From: an uncultured Clostridia bacterium
GTDB lineage: Bacteria > Bacillota > Clostridia > TANB77 > CAG-508
DNA: 7,211 nucleotides
Direction of reading: 5' to 3'
Assembly: GCA_934122155.1 (NCBI GenBank)
Contig: CAKOVX010000022.1
Coordinates: 1 to 7,211 of the forward strand
The notes beneath the pieces were generated by a model that searched no databases, was not told where the DNA came from, and saw nothing but the letters and a program-made list of their open reading frames with translations. Every line of letters starts with the position of its first letter. Position 1 is the first letter of the stretch. The position numbers and the translations under genes are program-made. Below are positions 6,567-7,211 of the stretch, piece after piece.

Positions 6567-7211
6567 CTACAAATATAAAGCTAGACGAAAACCCATGTCG
6601 CCGTGGCTGACATCCGGAGAGGCGCTGAAACGAACAGAAGCTGGACGATTAGAGCTACTGAGGTTGTAAATGCCACCTCTGTCAACTCGTAAACTACTAC
6701 TATTGAGAGCTTCCATTGTCCATTCTGAAACATTTCCTGCTAAATCAAATATATTTTTAGCTTTAAAAGTATCGCTTGCTCCTGTTGTTAATAAATAGCT
6801 TTCAGAATTTGTTTTTGATTTTTCTGAAGTTATTGATGTCCAGTTACCTGATGCTGGATCTGTTGTAAAACTTGCTGTTGTTCTATTTATTGTCCATACA
6901 TTATCTTGGTAATTGCCCCAAGTTGTTGAATTTGAAATATCATTTGTATTAGATACAAAATCCATTGTTGCATCCCATTGTACTCCATAGCACAATGTAC
7001 TTGTTGCTCCTATTTCATTTGCACTATACATATTTTTACTTAAATATACTGCTCCTTCCTCTCCCACTTTGGCCATTCCATTTCCCCATTTTACATATAT
7101 ATATGGGTATGCATCTCTTTTTACTACTACTTTACTTGTACCTGTTGTTGAACTTGTTCTTGGATCTGTTGTTCCTGCTTCATATCTTCCTATATAAAAT
7201 CCTTTGTTTTC
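6567..7211 (-). CDS. C-terminal part of an FGE-sulfatase/C-type-lectin-fold protein, likely DGR target (N-terminus beyond window)
   Basis: The frame is open from the right edge to TAG at 6569-6567 (214 residues). The ATG at 7076 is an internal Met, because the family motif GFYIGRYEAG is encoded upstream of it (about 7173-7202). Further motifs are YPYIYVKWGNG, CYGVQWDATMDFV and IFDLAGNVSEWT, all typical of the FGE-sulfatase (SUMF1-like) fold, followed by RGG, PAS and a terminal MGFRLALYL. I see no sign that it is a catalytic formylglycine-generating enzyme. The variable C-terminus and the domain order fit a binding protein displayed at the surface or by a phage. The missing N-terminus may carry a prepilin-like anchor like the protein at 1-575. 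It is followed by a hairpin and a probable terminator and is transcribed toward, but separately from, the ctsR operon. Confidence 0.85.
   Translation of the reverse strand, partial: ENKGFYIGRYEAGTTDPRTSSTTGTSKVVVKRDAYPYIYVKWGNGMAKVGEEGAVYLSKNMYSANEIGATSTLCYGVQWDATMDFVSNTNDISNSTTWGNYQDNVWTINRTTASFTTDPASGNWTSITSEKSKTNSESYLLTTGASDTFKAKNIFDLAGNVSEWTMEALNSSSLRVDRGGIYNLSSSNRPASVRFSASPDVSHGDMGFRLALYL
6585..6710 (-). other. Putative DGR variable region (VR)
   Basis: This segment encodes the last part of the FGE-fold protein. In 6561-6680 I count 59 G or C in 120 bases (49%), against 17 of 60 in 6721-6780. Of the 30 codons from 6686 to 6597, 27 end in C or T and 14 end in C, unlike the A/T-ending use elsewhere. 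The codons GTT, GAC, ATT, TAC, AAC, CTC, TTC, GCC, GTC, AGC and CAC are what results when AAC or AAT codons of a template repeat are changed at their adenines. The invariant-looking islands RGG, PAS and GFRLAL match VR ends of C-type-lectin-fold DGR targets. No template repeat or reverse transcriptase is in the window, so boundaries and activity are inferred. Confidence 0.75.

Noticed and set aside
6567..7076. A complete 169-residue gene starting at the ATG at 7076
   Set aside because: The reading frame stays open to the window edge and encodes the family motif GFYIGRYEAG upstream of this Met. No ribosome binding site precedes the ATG, so the gene is partial and the Met is internal.
1..7211. 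CRISPR arrays, tRNA or rRNA genes, insertion sequences, reverse transcriptase
   Set aside because: Reading both strands showed no regular repeat-spacer pattern, no cloverleaf with CCA-type end, no transposase, and no reverse transcriptase motif such as YxDD in a suitable frame.

Overview
The window is AT-rich, apart from one GC-rich patch near its right end. It has strong AGGAGG ribosome binding sites and a class III heat-shock operon of Gram-positive type (ctsR-mcsA-mcsB-clpC). Together with prepilin-like proteins carrying FGE-sulfatase/C-type-lectin-fold domains, this points to a low-GC member of the Firmicutes, most likely an uncultured gut-type clostridium. The lineage is an inference from gene content only.

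Layout. A minus-strand gene runs off the left edge (1-575). It encodes a prepilin-like membrane anchor followed by the beginning of an FGE-like domain. A 289-base intergenic region holds its promoter and the promoter of a plus-strand cation diffusion facilitator (865-1722) whose metal-site residues fit a manganese exporter. A strong bidirectional terminator (1728-1756) separates this gene from the converging heat-shock operon. That operon is read leftwards from a promoter and a CtsR operator near 6314-6373: ctsR (5851-6300), mcsA (5263-5817), mcsB (4225-5226), clpC (1760-4207). To the right, a minus-strand gene enters from beyond the window and ends at 6567. It encodes the C-terminal part of an FGE-sulfatase-fold protein and is followed by a small hairpin (6541-6557) and a terminator (6437-6477).

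How the genes work together. CtsR represses its own operon, McsA and McsB are the classical partners controlling CtsR and feeding substrates to ClpC, and ClpC unfolds proteins for ClpP (not in the window). The unusual point is McsB. The protein is full length and collinear with the family, but nearly all ATP-phosphate-binding arginines and the active-site cysteine are replaced. It looks like a pseudo-arginine-kinase beside a ClpC that keeps its phospho-arginine-binding glutamates.

The second notable element is the end of the right-hand gene. Its last ~40 codons have about 49% GC against about 28% just upstream. They use almost only pyrimidine-ending codons and end in a GFRLAL motif. This is the expected appearance of the variable region of a diversity-generating retroelement (DGR). 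No reverse transcriptase or template repeat lies in the window, so the system would have to be completed elsewhere in the genome. The left-hand gene is probably a paralogous surface protein of the same class.
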